DNA of 64,000 bases, from positions 1 to 64,000 of the forward strand of contig NZ_WEZF01000021.1 in NCBI RefSeq assembly GCF_009177065.1, written 5' to 3'. The DNA is from Tautonia marina. GTDB taxonomy: Bacteria; Planctomycetota; Planctomycetia; Isosphaerales; Isosphaeraceae. Within the stretch, counting starts at the first letter, position 1. Each line of letters begins with the position of its first letter. Shown piece after piece: positions 36,601 through 44,151 of this stretch. The notes beneath the pieces are model-generated. The model was not told the DNA's origin and did no database searches. It saw only the letters and a list, made by a program, of their open reading frames with translations. The position numbers and the translations under genes were made by a program.

Positions 36601-37280
36601 AAAGCCGGGCCGAGTCCCTTGTCCAAGGGGGCTGGACGGTGTTGCTCCCGGACCTGCGAACCTTCGGGCAGAGCGAAGGCAATCGCGCCTCGTTCGGGGC
36701 CCGAGAGGCCGACGATCTGAAGCAGTGGATCGATTTGATGCGTGCCGAATCTCCCGAAGCCCCGGTCGTCGTCTGGGGGCGATCCATGGGGGCAGCCGTC
36801 ACGTTGAGGGCCGCGGTCGAGGATGACCGCATCGCGGCGATTGTGCTTGAGGCCCCCTATGCCGATCTCCGCGAGGCCCTCGCGGCGCGGTTGACGCGAC
36901 TCAAATTCCCCGGGGCCGCGCGGCTCAGTGGACTGGTTCTCTGGCAAGCGGCCCGGCTCGCCGGCGATCGGCTCGATCGCCCCCGGCCGGTCGATCTGGC
37001 CCCTCAATTCCATCGGCCGGTCTTGATCCTTCAAGGAGAGGCCGATACCGTCACACCCGTCCCGGCCATTCATTGCCTCGTGAACGCCTTCCCGGCCGAC
37101 CGCCGCCCCGAGGTCGCCAGCATTGCCGAGGCCGAACACAGCGAGGTCTTCGACCGCGGAGGCCCGACCCTGGTCGATCGCATCCTCGGCTTCCTTGACC
37201 GAGCCACCAATCGATTCCATCCTCTGGAAGTCGATCAGGAGTCGGTTTCCTCCAGAGACGAGCGGAGCGATCGGATCTGA
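33699..37280 (+). CDS. ComEC/Rec2 protein fused to C-terminal alpha/beta hydrolase
   Basis: A 1193-residue membrane protein. The N-terminal part has membrane helices and a DUF4131-like OB domain (about 100-230). The ComEC competence channel helices follow (about 255-585; HLLAISGLHLSAVAG is the family hallmark). Next is a metallo-beta-lactamase-like domain (about 595-840) with SHADADHYNG (about 656-665) and MLAPHHGG. Instead of ending there, the frame continues through a further membrane helix (LLRGVVGVGGVLLGLWLCG) into an alpha/beta hydrolase (about 925-1180): HGLAEA, nucleophile elbow GRSMG, GEADTVTP (Asp) and EAEHSE (His). ComEC imports single-stranded DNA in competent bacteria; the hydrolase role is unknown. 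The 3' end overlaps a convergent gene by 46 bases. Confidence 0.92.
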   Translation: MAQHTIPDLGATSRSRSDPTKPFVPGWRGTPGRVPPLAPVALAMALGIITDRFFEGFETATWAVIALLASVVAMVGLRWRGVCYPALVVAFAAVGGAWHHWRWSDLAVDDLARVVTEEPRPSWVRGVVLTVPEHRVSPIAEERPGDDGYTRFELQITSASDGQNWHRASGRALVSVGGNENRFGMGDAIEAAGSLALLPGPLNPGETDPRLAPRARGIRLRLSVEGPDGVRLDPEGTPSLRLRWLGWVRSSSDARLAELLSVRTAPVAAALLLGRRGGIDGETSSAFSRTGTAHLLAISGLHLSAVAGVVGLLAVVLGFNHKDAAKIVLTATIAYATLVGWTPSVSRAAAMVGAVCVAAIIDRSSKPANTITLAILFTIIVNPTSLFRIGWQLSFLAIAALILGVPPLMRWIERRMINPDPDGDPLDLLERKLEPAWKGIARRLALAPVLALVASAAVWLVTMPLIAWQFNVVAPIGIFLNLPMIPMVSAAVILGGLALMGSVVWQPLAMPAAWLCDWLLGVSLTIVDWAESITFGHAFVPTPPTAWVIAGYAMLAVACRASAARWPLPIRRASWGGVVLVGLFGAGVTITPQRPSSYEVEFLAVGHGLTTVIRGPDGSASLYDCGRSGDPSVGRRIAAPALWARGIRRIDRLVISHADADHYNGVPDLIERFTIGAMVVPDGFDEQNNPGARTLLEHARARTIAIHEVASGDRFELVPGLVAEVLHPARGWLPDASDNDRSLVLDLTVGSDHVLLSGDLDGAGLAELLAMPRRPVTVMLAPHHGGRSANPPWLYDWAKPAAVVSSQRAPRPGASDALVGLADRGIPVHRTWQEGAIRVSWEADRGGNGPKLDAIGSPGVRGQMVSASIGPSRSSWLLRGVVGVGGVLLGLWLCGATAVMHWGAWSLVLPGRGNGQEVAFPDPWQLVSIVARDGVRLRAWRRGPEGNSGPCRIALIAHGLAEASPSMQSRAESLVQGGWTVLLPDLRTFGQSEGNRASFGAREADDLKQWIDLMRAESPEAPVVVWGRSMGAAVTLRAAVEDDRIAAIVLEAPYADLREALAARLTRLKFPGAARLSGLVLWQAARLAGDRLDRPRPVDLAPQFHRPVLILQGEADTVTPVPAIHCLVNAFPADRRPEVASIAEAEHSEVFDRGGPTLVDRILGFLDRATNRFHPLEVDQESVSSRDERSDRI

Positions 37281-37666
37281 TCGGCCGGCCCTTCACCTTC
37301 GAGGTCGGACCACTGGCCGAACACCAGAACCGTGCGTTTCGGAGTCCGGTAGCATCGGATTGAGCAGGAGTTGGTCGCGTCGAGGCTTATAAACTCGACC
37401 TCATGGCCAACCGCCTGATGGCCGTCGATCGACTCGATCACGGGGAAGGCATCGAGATCCGGGTACTCCTGTTCCATCGCGTCGAGCGCCTGCCCGGCCA
37501 CCTCCGACGGCTCGGGGCATGTTTCGTCGAGGGCGACCAGGGCAAAGGCAACGCCGTTCGGCGAGTGAACGGCGACGGTGGTTTTCTCACCGTCGGAATC
37601 GACCTCGACACTCCAGTCGGTGGGATAGTCGAATCGAATCCCGTGTTCGTCAAAGCGACCCGTCAT
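37235..37666 (-). CDS. Small soluble protein, PsbP/DcrB-like fold suspected
   Basis: A 143-residue protein starting MTGRFDEHGIRFDYPTDWSVE. The motif YPTDW after a GIRF strand, then alternating beta strands and two helices, resembles the PsbP/DUF1795-like (DcrB) fold, but this is a weak impression. The frame is open upstream to 37741, and ATG 37666 was chosen because the domain begins there. The gene converges on the ComEC-hydrolase gene and the two reading frames overlap by 46 bases at their 3' ends. trpS is divergent, with 287 bases between them and no visible RNA element. Confidence 0.7.
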   Translation of the reverse strand: MTGRFDEHGIRFDYPTDWSVEVDSDGEKTTVAVHSPNGVAFALVALDETCPEPSEVAGQALDAMEQEYPDLDAFPVIESIDGHQAVGHEVEFISLDATNSCSIRCYRTPKRTVLVFGQWSDLEGEGPADQIRSLRSSLEETDS

Positions 37667-37953
37667 GGCCAGGGGCTCCTCACGGGCCCCGGCCCCGAGA
37701 CGCCCCCTGCGTCCGGATCGATGCGGCCCGAGCGCGATCAATCTCTCGTCCCTATCTTATCGAGGTCGAGCTGGAACCGCGACCTGGCCGACGGTCTTCC
37801 GATCTCCTTCGGTTGGCCGATCGGCGGCGACCTTGCTAGAGTGAAAGACCGTGTCGCGTCGGCCGGTGCGGCCGACCCGGTCGGAGTGCGCTTCGGCCGT
37901 CGAAGGTCGAATCGTGGATGATTGATCGATCGATCGAAGAGAGCCAAGTACCG

Positions 37954-38925
37954 ATGCGAGTCCTGTCGGGAATCCAGCCATCCGGCCCGTTGCACCTGGG
38001 GAATTACTTCGGGGCGATTCGCCAGTTCCGCGAACTGCAACAGGGAAACGAGGTCTTCTACTTCGTTGCCAACTACCACGCCCTGACCAGCACCCGAAAC
38101 GCGGAAAAACTCCGCGAATACACCGATGACGTGGTGGTCACCTTGCTGAGCCTCGGCATCGACCCCGACACCGTCACGCTCTTTGTGCAGTCGGACGTGC
38201 CCGAAACGACCGAGTTGGCCTGGCTCCTGACGAGTGTCACGCCGATGGGGTGGCTAGAGAAGTGCGTCAGCTACAAGGATAAGGTGCAGCAAGGGATTCC
38301 CGCCGAGCACGGCCTGTTCGCCTACCCGGTCCTTCAGGCAGCCGACATCTTGCTCTACGACGCCGACCTCGTTCCCGTCGGCCAGGACCAGAAACAGCAC
38401 CTCGAAATCACCCGAGACATCGCCGAACGCTTTAACCACACCTACGGCGAGACGTTCAAGCTGCCCGAGCCGTACATCCTCAAGGACGTGGCCGTCGTTC
38501 CCGGCACCGACGGCCGGAAGATGTCCAAGAGCTATGGCAACACGATCGACCTGTTCGATGATCCAAAACTCATCACCAAGAAATGCAAGCGACTGATTAC
38601 CGATAGCCGCCCCCCCGAAGAACCGGGCGACCCGAGCAAGCTCGACGAGTTCCCCCTGTTCCTCCTGTTTCGCCTGTTCGCCACGGCCGAGGAATGGGAA
38701 GACGTCAAACGTCAGTATCTTGAAGGGGGCCTCGGCTACGGCACGGTCAAGGTTCGGCTAGCGGAGTTGATCATCGATCGCTTTGCCGAGGCCCGCGAAC
38801 GCCGAGCCGAGCTGCTCGCCCATCCGGAACGAGTCGCCGAGGTCAAGGCCGCCGGAGCCGCTCGGGCTCGTCAGGCAGCCCGGCAGGTCCTCGACCGCGC
38901 CCGCCTGGCCTGTGGCGTGGCCTGA
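37954..38925 (+). CDS. trpS: Tryptophan--tRNA ligase
   Basis: A 323-residue class I aminoacyl-tRNA synthetase that charges tRNA(Trp). The HIGH-like motif is PLHLGN (12-17) and the KMSKS motif is at 189-193. The FVANYHALT and DILLYDADLVPVGQDQKQHLEITRDIA segments bind tryptophan and ATP in known members. ATG 37954 (MRVLSGIQPSG) matches the usual N-terminus; an ATG at 37918 would add 12 unusual residues. Gene size is standard. It is monocistronic, with an opposite-strand gene downstream. Confidence 0.97.
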   Translation: MRVLSGIQPSGPLHLGNYFGAIRQFRELQQGNEVFYFVANYHALTSTRNAEKLREYTDDVVVTLLSLGIDPDTVTLFVQSDVPETTELAWLLTSVTPMGWLEKCVSYKDKVQQGIPAEHGLFAYPVLQAADILLYDADLVPVGQDQKQHLEITRDIAERFNHTYGETFKLPEPYILKDVAVVPGTDGRKMSKSYGNTIDLFDDPKLITKKCKRLITDSRPPEEPGDPSKLDEFPLFLLFRLFATAEEWEDVKRQYLEGGLGYGTVKVRLAELIIDRFAEARERRAELLAHPERVAEVKAAGAARARQAARQVLDRARLACGVA

Positions 38926-38989
38926 TTGCCGACCCAATTCGAGGCAGGCGGCACGAACGCTCGGTTGCGCCGCCTGCCCTGATGGTTCG

Positions 38990-39829
38990 TCAGACGATCC
39001 GGCCCCGACGGCGCCGGACGATCGCGACCGCTCCGGCCAGACCGACACCGAACATCGCAATGCTGGCCGGTTCGGGGATGACAGAGAATCGGATCGAGAA
39101 GTCATCCATGGCGAAGTACGCCGGCGTGTTCATCCCAAAGGTTCCCACGTCTGAGGAGGTGAGCCGGAACCCGATGCTGCGAGCTCCGATCAAGGTTGAC
39201 AGGTCCACGGTGGTCCAATCCTGGACAATGGAATCGAGGCTGCTGTCGTCGAACCGGAAGTCGGCCAGGTAGAAATCGACCTCGCCGATAATGTCTCCCG
39301 AAGCGCCAAGGCCCGAGTAGCCTACGATCGTCAGCAGGAAGAAATCGGGGTCGTTGCCCGTCGAACCACCGAATTTCTTGCTGAAGGCGTCGCCATTCTG
39401 CATTGAAAGGGCCGCATAGGTCGTGTTGGTAAAGCTGGCGGACATGCTGACCGGCGACCGATGCGGGTCCAACTCGGGCAGGTCGAACCGAACCGAGGAC
39501 GGAGACTGGCCATACGCGACCGCGTAGATGCCATCGCCCGAGGCGTCACCACCGGCAAAGCTGCTGAACTGATTCCCAAACCCTGCGGTGGTGTTATCGG
39601 TCTGGTTCGAATACGACCAGCCGGACCAGGTCTGCCAGGTCGGATTGTACGAGTTGCGGAAGAAAACACCGTTGCTCGAAAAGCCACCCGCACCGTCCGA
39701 TCCATTGTTGAATGACTCGCTTCCCAGGGTCAGGTCGCTGAAATCGACCGACAGGCTCTCGGCTCGCGCCGCCATCGGAGCGAGCACCAGCCAAAGCGCA
39801 ACGGCGAGCGAGAATCGTGAAACCATCAT
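38990..39829 (-). CDS. DUF4465 protein with PEP-CTERM anchor
   Basis: A 279-residue exported protein: signal peptide (about 1-25, ending MAARAES), a full DUF4465 domain (about 28-250) and a PEP-CTERM tail (IPEPASIAMFGVGLAGAVAIVRRRRG). DUF4465 signatures are NNGSDGAGGF, NSYNPTWQTWSGWSYSN, YAALSMQNGDAFSKKFGG, NDPDFF, FYLADFRF and GMNTPAYFAMDD. I recall, without being able to check, that surface cobalamin-binding BtuH proteins of Bacteroidetes are related to this family. It is the second gene after a cobalamin riboswitch (73 bases behind the DUF1559 gene), which supports a role in B12 capture at the surface. That role is an inference. Confidence 0.88.
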   Translation of the reverse strand: MMVSRFSLAVALWLVLAPMAARAESLSVDFSDLTLGSESFNNGSDGAGGFSSNGVFFRNSYNPTWQTWSGWSYSNQTDNTTAGFGNQFSSFAGGDASGDGIYAVAYGQSPSSVRFDLPELDPHRSPVSMSASFTNTTYAALSMQNGDAFSKKFGGSTGNDPDFFLLTIVGYSGLGASGDIIGEVDFYLADFRFDDSSLDSIVQDWTTVDLSTLIGARSIGFRLTSSDVGTFGMNTPAYFAMDDFSIRFSVIPEPASIAMFGVGLAGAVAIVRRRRGRIV

Positions 39830-39902
39830 GTCAAAATTACTCCTTGATTTTTCATTCCAGACAGGGGACCGCGCGTCTCGGAATGATTGCAACGGCACGA
39901 TG

Positions 39903-40724
39903 TTAGAATTCGTCGGCCGAGACGATCTCTCCGCCGGCCCGGGTGCAAAGCGCGGCCAGGGGACGCAACGCGATCGTTTCCTTGAGAAATCGCGCCGATC
40001 CATCGGCGAACAACGCGTTCGCGCCGCCGGAGTGCTCGCTGCGAATGTCGTTTTCGAACGCGGGGGCCTTGTTGATGGGAAAGGCCTGATCCATCACATT
40101 GCGGGCGTGAAGCCACTGGCCATCGCTGAAGGCTGAATCTTCCGAGATGAGCAACGTGCTCGACGTTCCATCCCGAATCATCGAGATCGAAATGGGGGTA
40201 TCGTAGAGCATCGTTCCCTTCGGCGGGTTGTTCGGACTGGTGATCCGTTCGCCGTACATTCCGCCGTAGTCGCAGCCTCCCCGCCCCTCGATCCGAGGTT
40301 CGGGCCTCGACGAGCTGGGACAGAGGTACACGGCAAGCACCGTCGCTCCTCCGGTGGCGTTGGTCGGGTCATCGTAGGGAAGGTCGATATTCAAGCTTTC
40401 ATAGAGCGATTCTTGCTCGATGTGGGGCAGCAGCAACGCCGACCAGGCGATCCAGCGCAGGTTCGAAGTCGACCCGCGAAGCCAACCGCCCGGCGCAAAC
40501 GTGCGGTGGACATCGTGATAGCCGTGGAAGGCAATCCCCATCTGGCGAAGGTTGTTCAGGCACTGGGAGCGGCGCGCCGCCTCCCTTGCCGCTTGGACAG
40601 CCGGAAGCAACAGCGCAATGAGGACGCCGATGATCGCAATGACCACCAGCAACTCAATGAGCGTGAAGCCACCAGCCTTGACCGGATGCATGCGGGCACC
40701 ACGGCGAAGGTCGTTTTGATTCAT
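39903..40724 (-). CDS. DUF1559 pilin-like protein under cobalamin riboswitch
   Basis: A 273-residue protein with a type IV prepilin-like leader: GFTLIELLVVIAIIGVLIALLLPAV (cleavage expected before Phe, near residue 20) and AREAARRSQCLNNLRQMGIAFHGYHD. The DUF1559 domain with SEHSGGANALFADGSARFLKE follows near the C-terminus. This family is enormously expanded in planctomycetes and has been linked to surface fibres and macromolecule uptake. The leader sits about 220 bases downstream of a cobalamin riboswitch on the same strand, with no intervening gene. It is therefore expected to be off when B12 is abundant. The DUF4465 gene follows. Confidence 0.92.
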   Translation of the reverse strand: MNQNDLRRGARMHPVKAGGFTLIELLVVIAIIGVLIALLLPAVQAAREAARRSQCLNNLRQMGIAFHGYHDVHRTFAPGGWLRGSTSNLRWIAWSALLLPHIEQESLYESLNIDLPYDDPTNATGGATVLAVYLCPSSSRPEPRIEGRGGCDYGGMYGERITSPNNPPKGTMLYDTPISISMIRDGTSSTLLISEDSAFSDGQWLHARNVMDQAFPINKAPAFENDIRSEHSGGANALFADGSARFLKETIALRPLAALCTRAGGEIVSADEF

Positions 40725-40944
40725 GGGTGGGAAAATCCGGGGGGAACGATTCGCCGGTGCTCCTTCAGAGTCGACCTTGCCCGATTTCCGAAGCCATGCC
40801 AGGATGGCGACGAAAACGAGTCACAGGCAAACGCCTTCGGAAGTCCCGGTCATCGTGACCCGGTAGGTCCTCGGAACGGGGGTCGAAACGAACTCTCGAC
40901 GCATTCCGTCCGGTGGGCTCGTCCCTCGCAGAGCCGGGGCCGGA

Positions 40945-41165
40945 TTCGACACAAGGTAGGTCTTCTGACTCCCGGGCTTGAGGCTCCGAGCCTTCTCATC
41001 GAGCTTCGGCGCCGCAACGCCGACACCAACTCGACAATGGCTGAAGGAGGGGTTAGAGCCTCTTGGAACGCCCGGTCACAGCGGCGGGGCCGTCCCGGAT
41101 TCTCACCGGGTTCCCTGTTCACCGTTCCCGCAGGAAGCAGGATCGGTCACCTTGGGCCTGTCAAC
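40945..41165 (-). ncRNA. Cobalamin (AdoCbl) riboswitch
   Basis: Read on the minus strand, the segment starts with GGTGACC..., then a G-rich GTGAACAGGGAA box, ACCCGGTGAGAATCCGGG, the core GCCCCGCCGCTGTGACC, and later a B12-box-like AGCCATTGTC, closing with GGGAGTCAGAAGACCTACCTTG. These elements, in this order and spacing (about 220 bases), are the hallmarks of Rfam-type cobalamin riboswitches. It ends about 220 bases before the DUF1559 start. No convincing T-run terminator follows, so control may be at translation or through an alternative fold in the leader. Confidence 0.93.
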
Positions 41166-41186
41166 GGAGATCGGATGGTAACGCCC

Positions 41187-41216
41187 ATTCTATGCACCCG
41201 TCAATCGGTTGACCAA
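41187..41216 (-). promoter_or_regulatory. Candidate promoter of the riboswitch transcript
   Basis: On the minus strand, TTGGTC (-35-like, 41216-41211) is followed after 18 bases by TAGAAT (-10-like, 41192-41187). Transcription would start near 41180, just before the riboswitch. The match is moderate and was chosen partly by position. Confidence 0.4.
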
Positions 41217-41388
41217 AATCGTGGAGAACTGCAGGAACCATCGGACCATTCGCGATTCTCAAATTCTTCCTCAAAATCCTCAAGCTCGGCCGGTGCTCTT
41301 GCCGATTCCAACCGATGATCCTTGAAACTCCCTTCGCTGAGGTCGGGCGAAGGGCGATCCCTCGGGACCCGTCAGGAGAGGAGGCATC

Positions 41389-42249
41389 ATGCGGCGGTCG
41401 ATCGTGAGCATGGGATGGCTCGTGATCACCGTCTCCGGCTGCGCGGCGATGGGCCCGGGGCCCGGCGCCGGCCCCGATTCCGAAGCCTGGGAACTGCGTC
41501 GCGAGCTGAGCCGAGAGGCCCGCCAGGCCACCGAGGCCCGCGATTTTCCTCGCGCGCTCGATCTGCTTGCCGAGTTGGCCGAGACCGACACCCGATCCGC
41601 CGATGCTCCTGCCCGAATGGGCCGCATCTATGCGGAACTCGGCCAGCTCGATGAGGCCTCCGAAGCCTTTCAACGGGCCCTGGATCGTGATGTCGATGAC
41701 ATCGATTCCCTGATCGGGCTGGGTCGCGTGAAACTGGCGAGAGGGAAGACGACCGAGGCCATCGCCCGCTTCGACGAGGCCATCGAGATCGACCCGGGAC
41801 AGGCGACGGCACACATTGGCCGGGGGCAGGCCCTGGAATCTCTCGGCCGAACCGACGAGGCGCTGGCCGCATATTTCCGCGCCTTGCGGCACGAGCCCGA
41901 TGCCGCACCGGCCCTCAGCCGGGTGGCCTCGATCCAACTCGATCGGAACCAGCCCGAGTCGGCCCTCGCTCGGCTCGATCACCTGGTCGAGTTGTCCTTC
42001 GAAGACCCCGAGACGCGCATCCAGCGCGGGCGGGCTCGTCTGGCGCTCGGCCTGACCGACGAGGCGATCGCCGATCTCCGCTTCGCCTCGGAGCACTTGC
42101 CCGATCGGGCCGATGTCGCCTACCTGCTCACCCTGGCTTTCGAGCAGGCCGACAAGACGAAGGACGCCCGAACCGCCGCCGATCGGGCCCTCGAACTCGA
42201 CCCGAACTCGGTCCTTGTCCGGGAACTGGCCGAGCGATTACACCGCTGA
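41389..42249 (+). CDS. TPR-repeat lipoprotein
   Basis: A 286-residue protein with a lipoprotein signal peptide (MRRSIVSMGWLVITVSGCAAM; lipobox VSGC, Cys at about 18) and about six or seven tetratricopeptide repeats from about residue 45 to the end (for example ARMGRIYAELGQLDEASEAFQRALD and AHIGRGQALESLGRTDEALAAYFRAL). It is likely a membrane-anchored protein-interaction scaffold outside the cytoplasm. The ATG has a good AGGAGAGGAGG Shine-Dalgarno sequence upstream. It precedes an unknown gene by 43 bases on the same strand. Confidence 0.82.
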   Translation: MRRSIVSMGWLVITVSGCAAMGPGPGAGPDSEAWELRRELSREARQATEARDFPRALDLLAELAETDTRSADAPARMGRIYAELGQLDEASEAFQRALDRDVDDIDSLIGLGRVKLARGKTTEAIARFDEAIEIDPGQATAHIGRGQALESLGRTDEALAAYFRALRHEPDAAPALSRVASIQLDRNQPESALARLDHLVELSFEDPETRIQRGRARLALGLTDEAIADLRFASEHLPDRADVAYLLTLAFEQADKTKDARTAADRALELDPNSVLVRELAERLHR

Positions 42250-42292
42250 GGAATCGACCGAGTCCGCAAACCGACCTGGACCGGAGGCTCTC

Positions 42293-42970
42293 GTGGGCTG
42301 GAAGGCATCTTGCATTCTCATCAACGATCGGGAACCGGGCTACCTCGGCTCGCTCCCTGAGCATGACCCCGAGGCGGCTCGACAACTCATTGACGATCTT
42401 CGACTCGGCCCGGTTCTCAGCAAAGGAATCACATCCTTCGATGAAGGGATCTTTCCACGTCACCTGGTGGTCGGGGCCTACGAAGGTGCGGCCGTCCTCG
42501 GCGCGCCCACGATTGCAGACGATTGCTTCTCGCTCGGTGATGACCCGGTGATGCGTCGGGTGATCGATCGATTTCCGGAGGCCGAGGTCGCCCGGTTCGG
42601 CCTGCATAGCGTGGTGAACTTCTGGAGTTACGAGTTCTTCGATCACGGACGATTGCTGCGTGCCTATGGAGGATCGGCCGACGATGGCGTGGTGGTCGAT
42701 CTGGGGAACCTTTTACCTGAAGAACGTCCCCACTTCGAGCGATCTATCATCCGAGACGGTGAACGAGTCTTCATCACGGAGTTCAACGGAGTGACCGAAG
42801 AGTACGACCCATCTTCGTACGGAGAGGAACTTGTATTTGAACTGATGGGTCGGTTTTTCGGCCGCAACATGGCCCAATGGAGCGGGGAAGACAATCCGTA
42901 CAGCCTTGTCATGGAAGGCTTCGATCGACTGCAACCCCCGCGCTGGTGGTGGCCGTTCTCGAAACCCTGA
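42293..42970 (+). CDS. Unknown protein, GTG start
   Basis: A 225-residue soluble protein. The GTG at 42293 was chosen because a GGAGG ribosome binding site lies at 42283-42287 and the sequence looks conserved immediately after (GWKASCILINDREPGYLGSLPEHDPEAARQLIDDL). The longer upstream frame overlaps the TPR gene and is unlikely. Later segments include VVGAYEGAAVLGAPTIADDCF and a C-terminal NPYSLVMEGFDRLQPPRWWWPFSKP. No family is assigned with confidence, though it vaguely resembles uncharacterised DUF6928-like proteins. It is co-directional with the TPR lipoprotein gene and convergent with the NHL gene. Confidence 0.65.
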   Translation: MGWKASCILINDREPGYLGSLPEHDPEAARQLIDDLRLGPVLSKGITSFDEGIFPRHLVVGAYEGAAVLGAPTIADDCFSLGDDPVMRRVIDRFPEAEVARFGLHSVVNFWSYEFFDHGRLLRAYGGSADDGVVVDLGNLLPEERPHFERSIIRDGERVFITEFNGVTEEYDPSSYGEELVFELMGRFFGRNMAQWSGEDNPYSLVMEGFDRLQPPRWWWPFSKP

Positions 42971-42990
42971 ACCGCCCGGGATCGCCTTCC

Positions 42991-44082
42991 TCAACGCGTT
43001 TTCGTCACCCGAGGCATCCGGAAGATCCGGTCATGCCCGGTATCGACCACGTAAAGCGAGTCTCCCTCGACACAGACGCCGTGCGGGTGGAGCAAGGTAA
43101 GCGACGGGTGGCCAAAGCCTCGTCCCAGCACGGTGGAAACGGTCTTCGTCTCAGGATCATAGCGACGGATCGCGCCATTCACATCATCGGCAAGATAAAC
43201 CGAATCGTCGGGCGCCACGGCGAGATGCTTCGGTCCATTCAACTGGGCTTCGAGTGCCGGACCATCTCGAAATCCAGCTTCCCCCGTACCGGCGACGGTT
43301 CGGATCGACCCATCGGTTTCGACCACGCGCAGGGCATGGCCGCCACGTTCAAGGATATAGACACGCCCTTCAGAATCGACCGCGACCGCTCGGGGATCGA
43401 CGAGAGGCGATGAGAGCGCGGGTGCTCCATCGGTCGGAACGCCTTTGCGACCGTCTCCCGCCACGTTGGAGACACGACCCGTCGAGAGGTCCACGACCCG
43501 AATCCGCCGATTATTCAAATCAGCAAGATAAAGGCGTTCATGATCGGGAGAAAAGGTAATACACATAATAAAGTTGAACGTCGCATCCGATGCCGGCCCG
43601 CCATCTCCCGAATCCCCCGATTCACCCGTCCCGACGACTGTGGCGATGGTGCCGTCGTCGGGATCAATCCGGCGCACGCAGTGGTTCCAGCTATCAGAGA
43701 TGTAGATCGCATCATCCGGACCCACGGCGACATTATGAATGCCGTTGAACGTGGCCGCGCGGGCCGGTCCACCATCGCCGTCGTAACCGGTCGAGCCGTC
43801 TCCGGAGATGGTCCGAAAACCCCCATCCGGCGCGAAGGAGTGGACCCGACCGCCTCCCAGTTCGACGATGATCATGGTGCCGTCGGACTGAAAGTCCACC
43901 CCGAACGGCTCCTTCAAGGGGCTGGGAGCGGCATCGGCCGCGCCTCCTTCTTCGGGCAAGAGGTGGCCGAGGATTAGCTCAACCTCCGACTCCGAGCCGG
44001 TCGGTTCGTCGCTTGCGGAGGCCTGAGGCCCGACGATCACAGTGACACAAACGGCCAGGATTCCGAGCATTCTGAAGCTCAT
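42991..44082 (-). CDS. Exported NHL-repeat beta-propeller protein
   Basis: A 363-residue protein with a signal peptide (about 1-24, ending PQASASD) and NHL-type repeats over the rest. Each repeat has a pattern like GVDFQSDGTMIIVELGGGRVHSFAPDG or HNVAVGPDDAIYISDSWNHCVRRIDPDDG, and there is a recurrent Gly/Asp-rich DGDGGPA loop. Five to six blades are visible, enough for one propeller. It may bind carbohydrate or protein outside the cytoplasm, or be enzymatic like SMP-30-type lactonases, though no catalytic set is obvious. ATG 44082 is preferred to a GTG at 44085. Confidence 0.8.
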   Translation of the reverse strand: MSFRMLGILAVCVTVIVGPQASASDEPTGSESEVELILGHLLPEEGGAADAAPSPLKEPFGVDFQSDGTMIIVELGGGRVHSFAPDGGFRTISGDGSTGYDGDGGPARAATFNGIHNVAVGPDDAIYISDSWNHCVRRIDPDDGTIATVVGTGESGDSGDGGPASDATFNFIMCITFSPDHERLYLADLNNRRIRVVDLSTGRVSNVAGDGRKGVPTDGAPALSSPLVDPRAVAVDSEGRVYILERGGHALRVVETDGSIRTVAGTGEAGFRDGPALEAQLNGPKHLAVAPDDSVYLADDVNGAIRRYDPETKTVSTVLGRGFGHPSLTLLHPHGVCVEGDSLYVVDTGHDRIFRMPRVTKTR

Positions 44083-44151
44083 CACGGGTACTCCGGATCG
44101 ATCAATTCGGGAGTGAGGATCTAGGCACGCGACGACGGGTTGCGGAAGCCG

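Noticed and set aside
37772-37781. TGGAACCGCG upstream of trpS, resembling a T-box core
   Set aside because: The rest of a T-box (specifier stem, antiterminator, T-run) is not visible, and the match alone is expected by chance.
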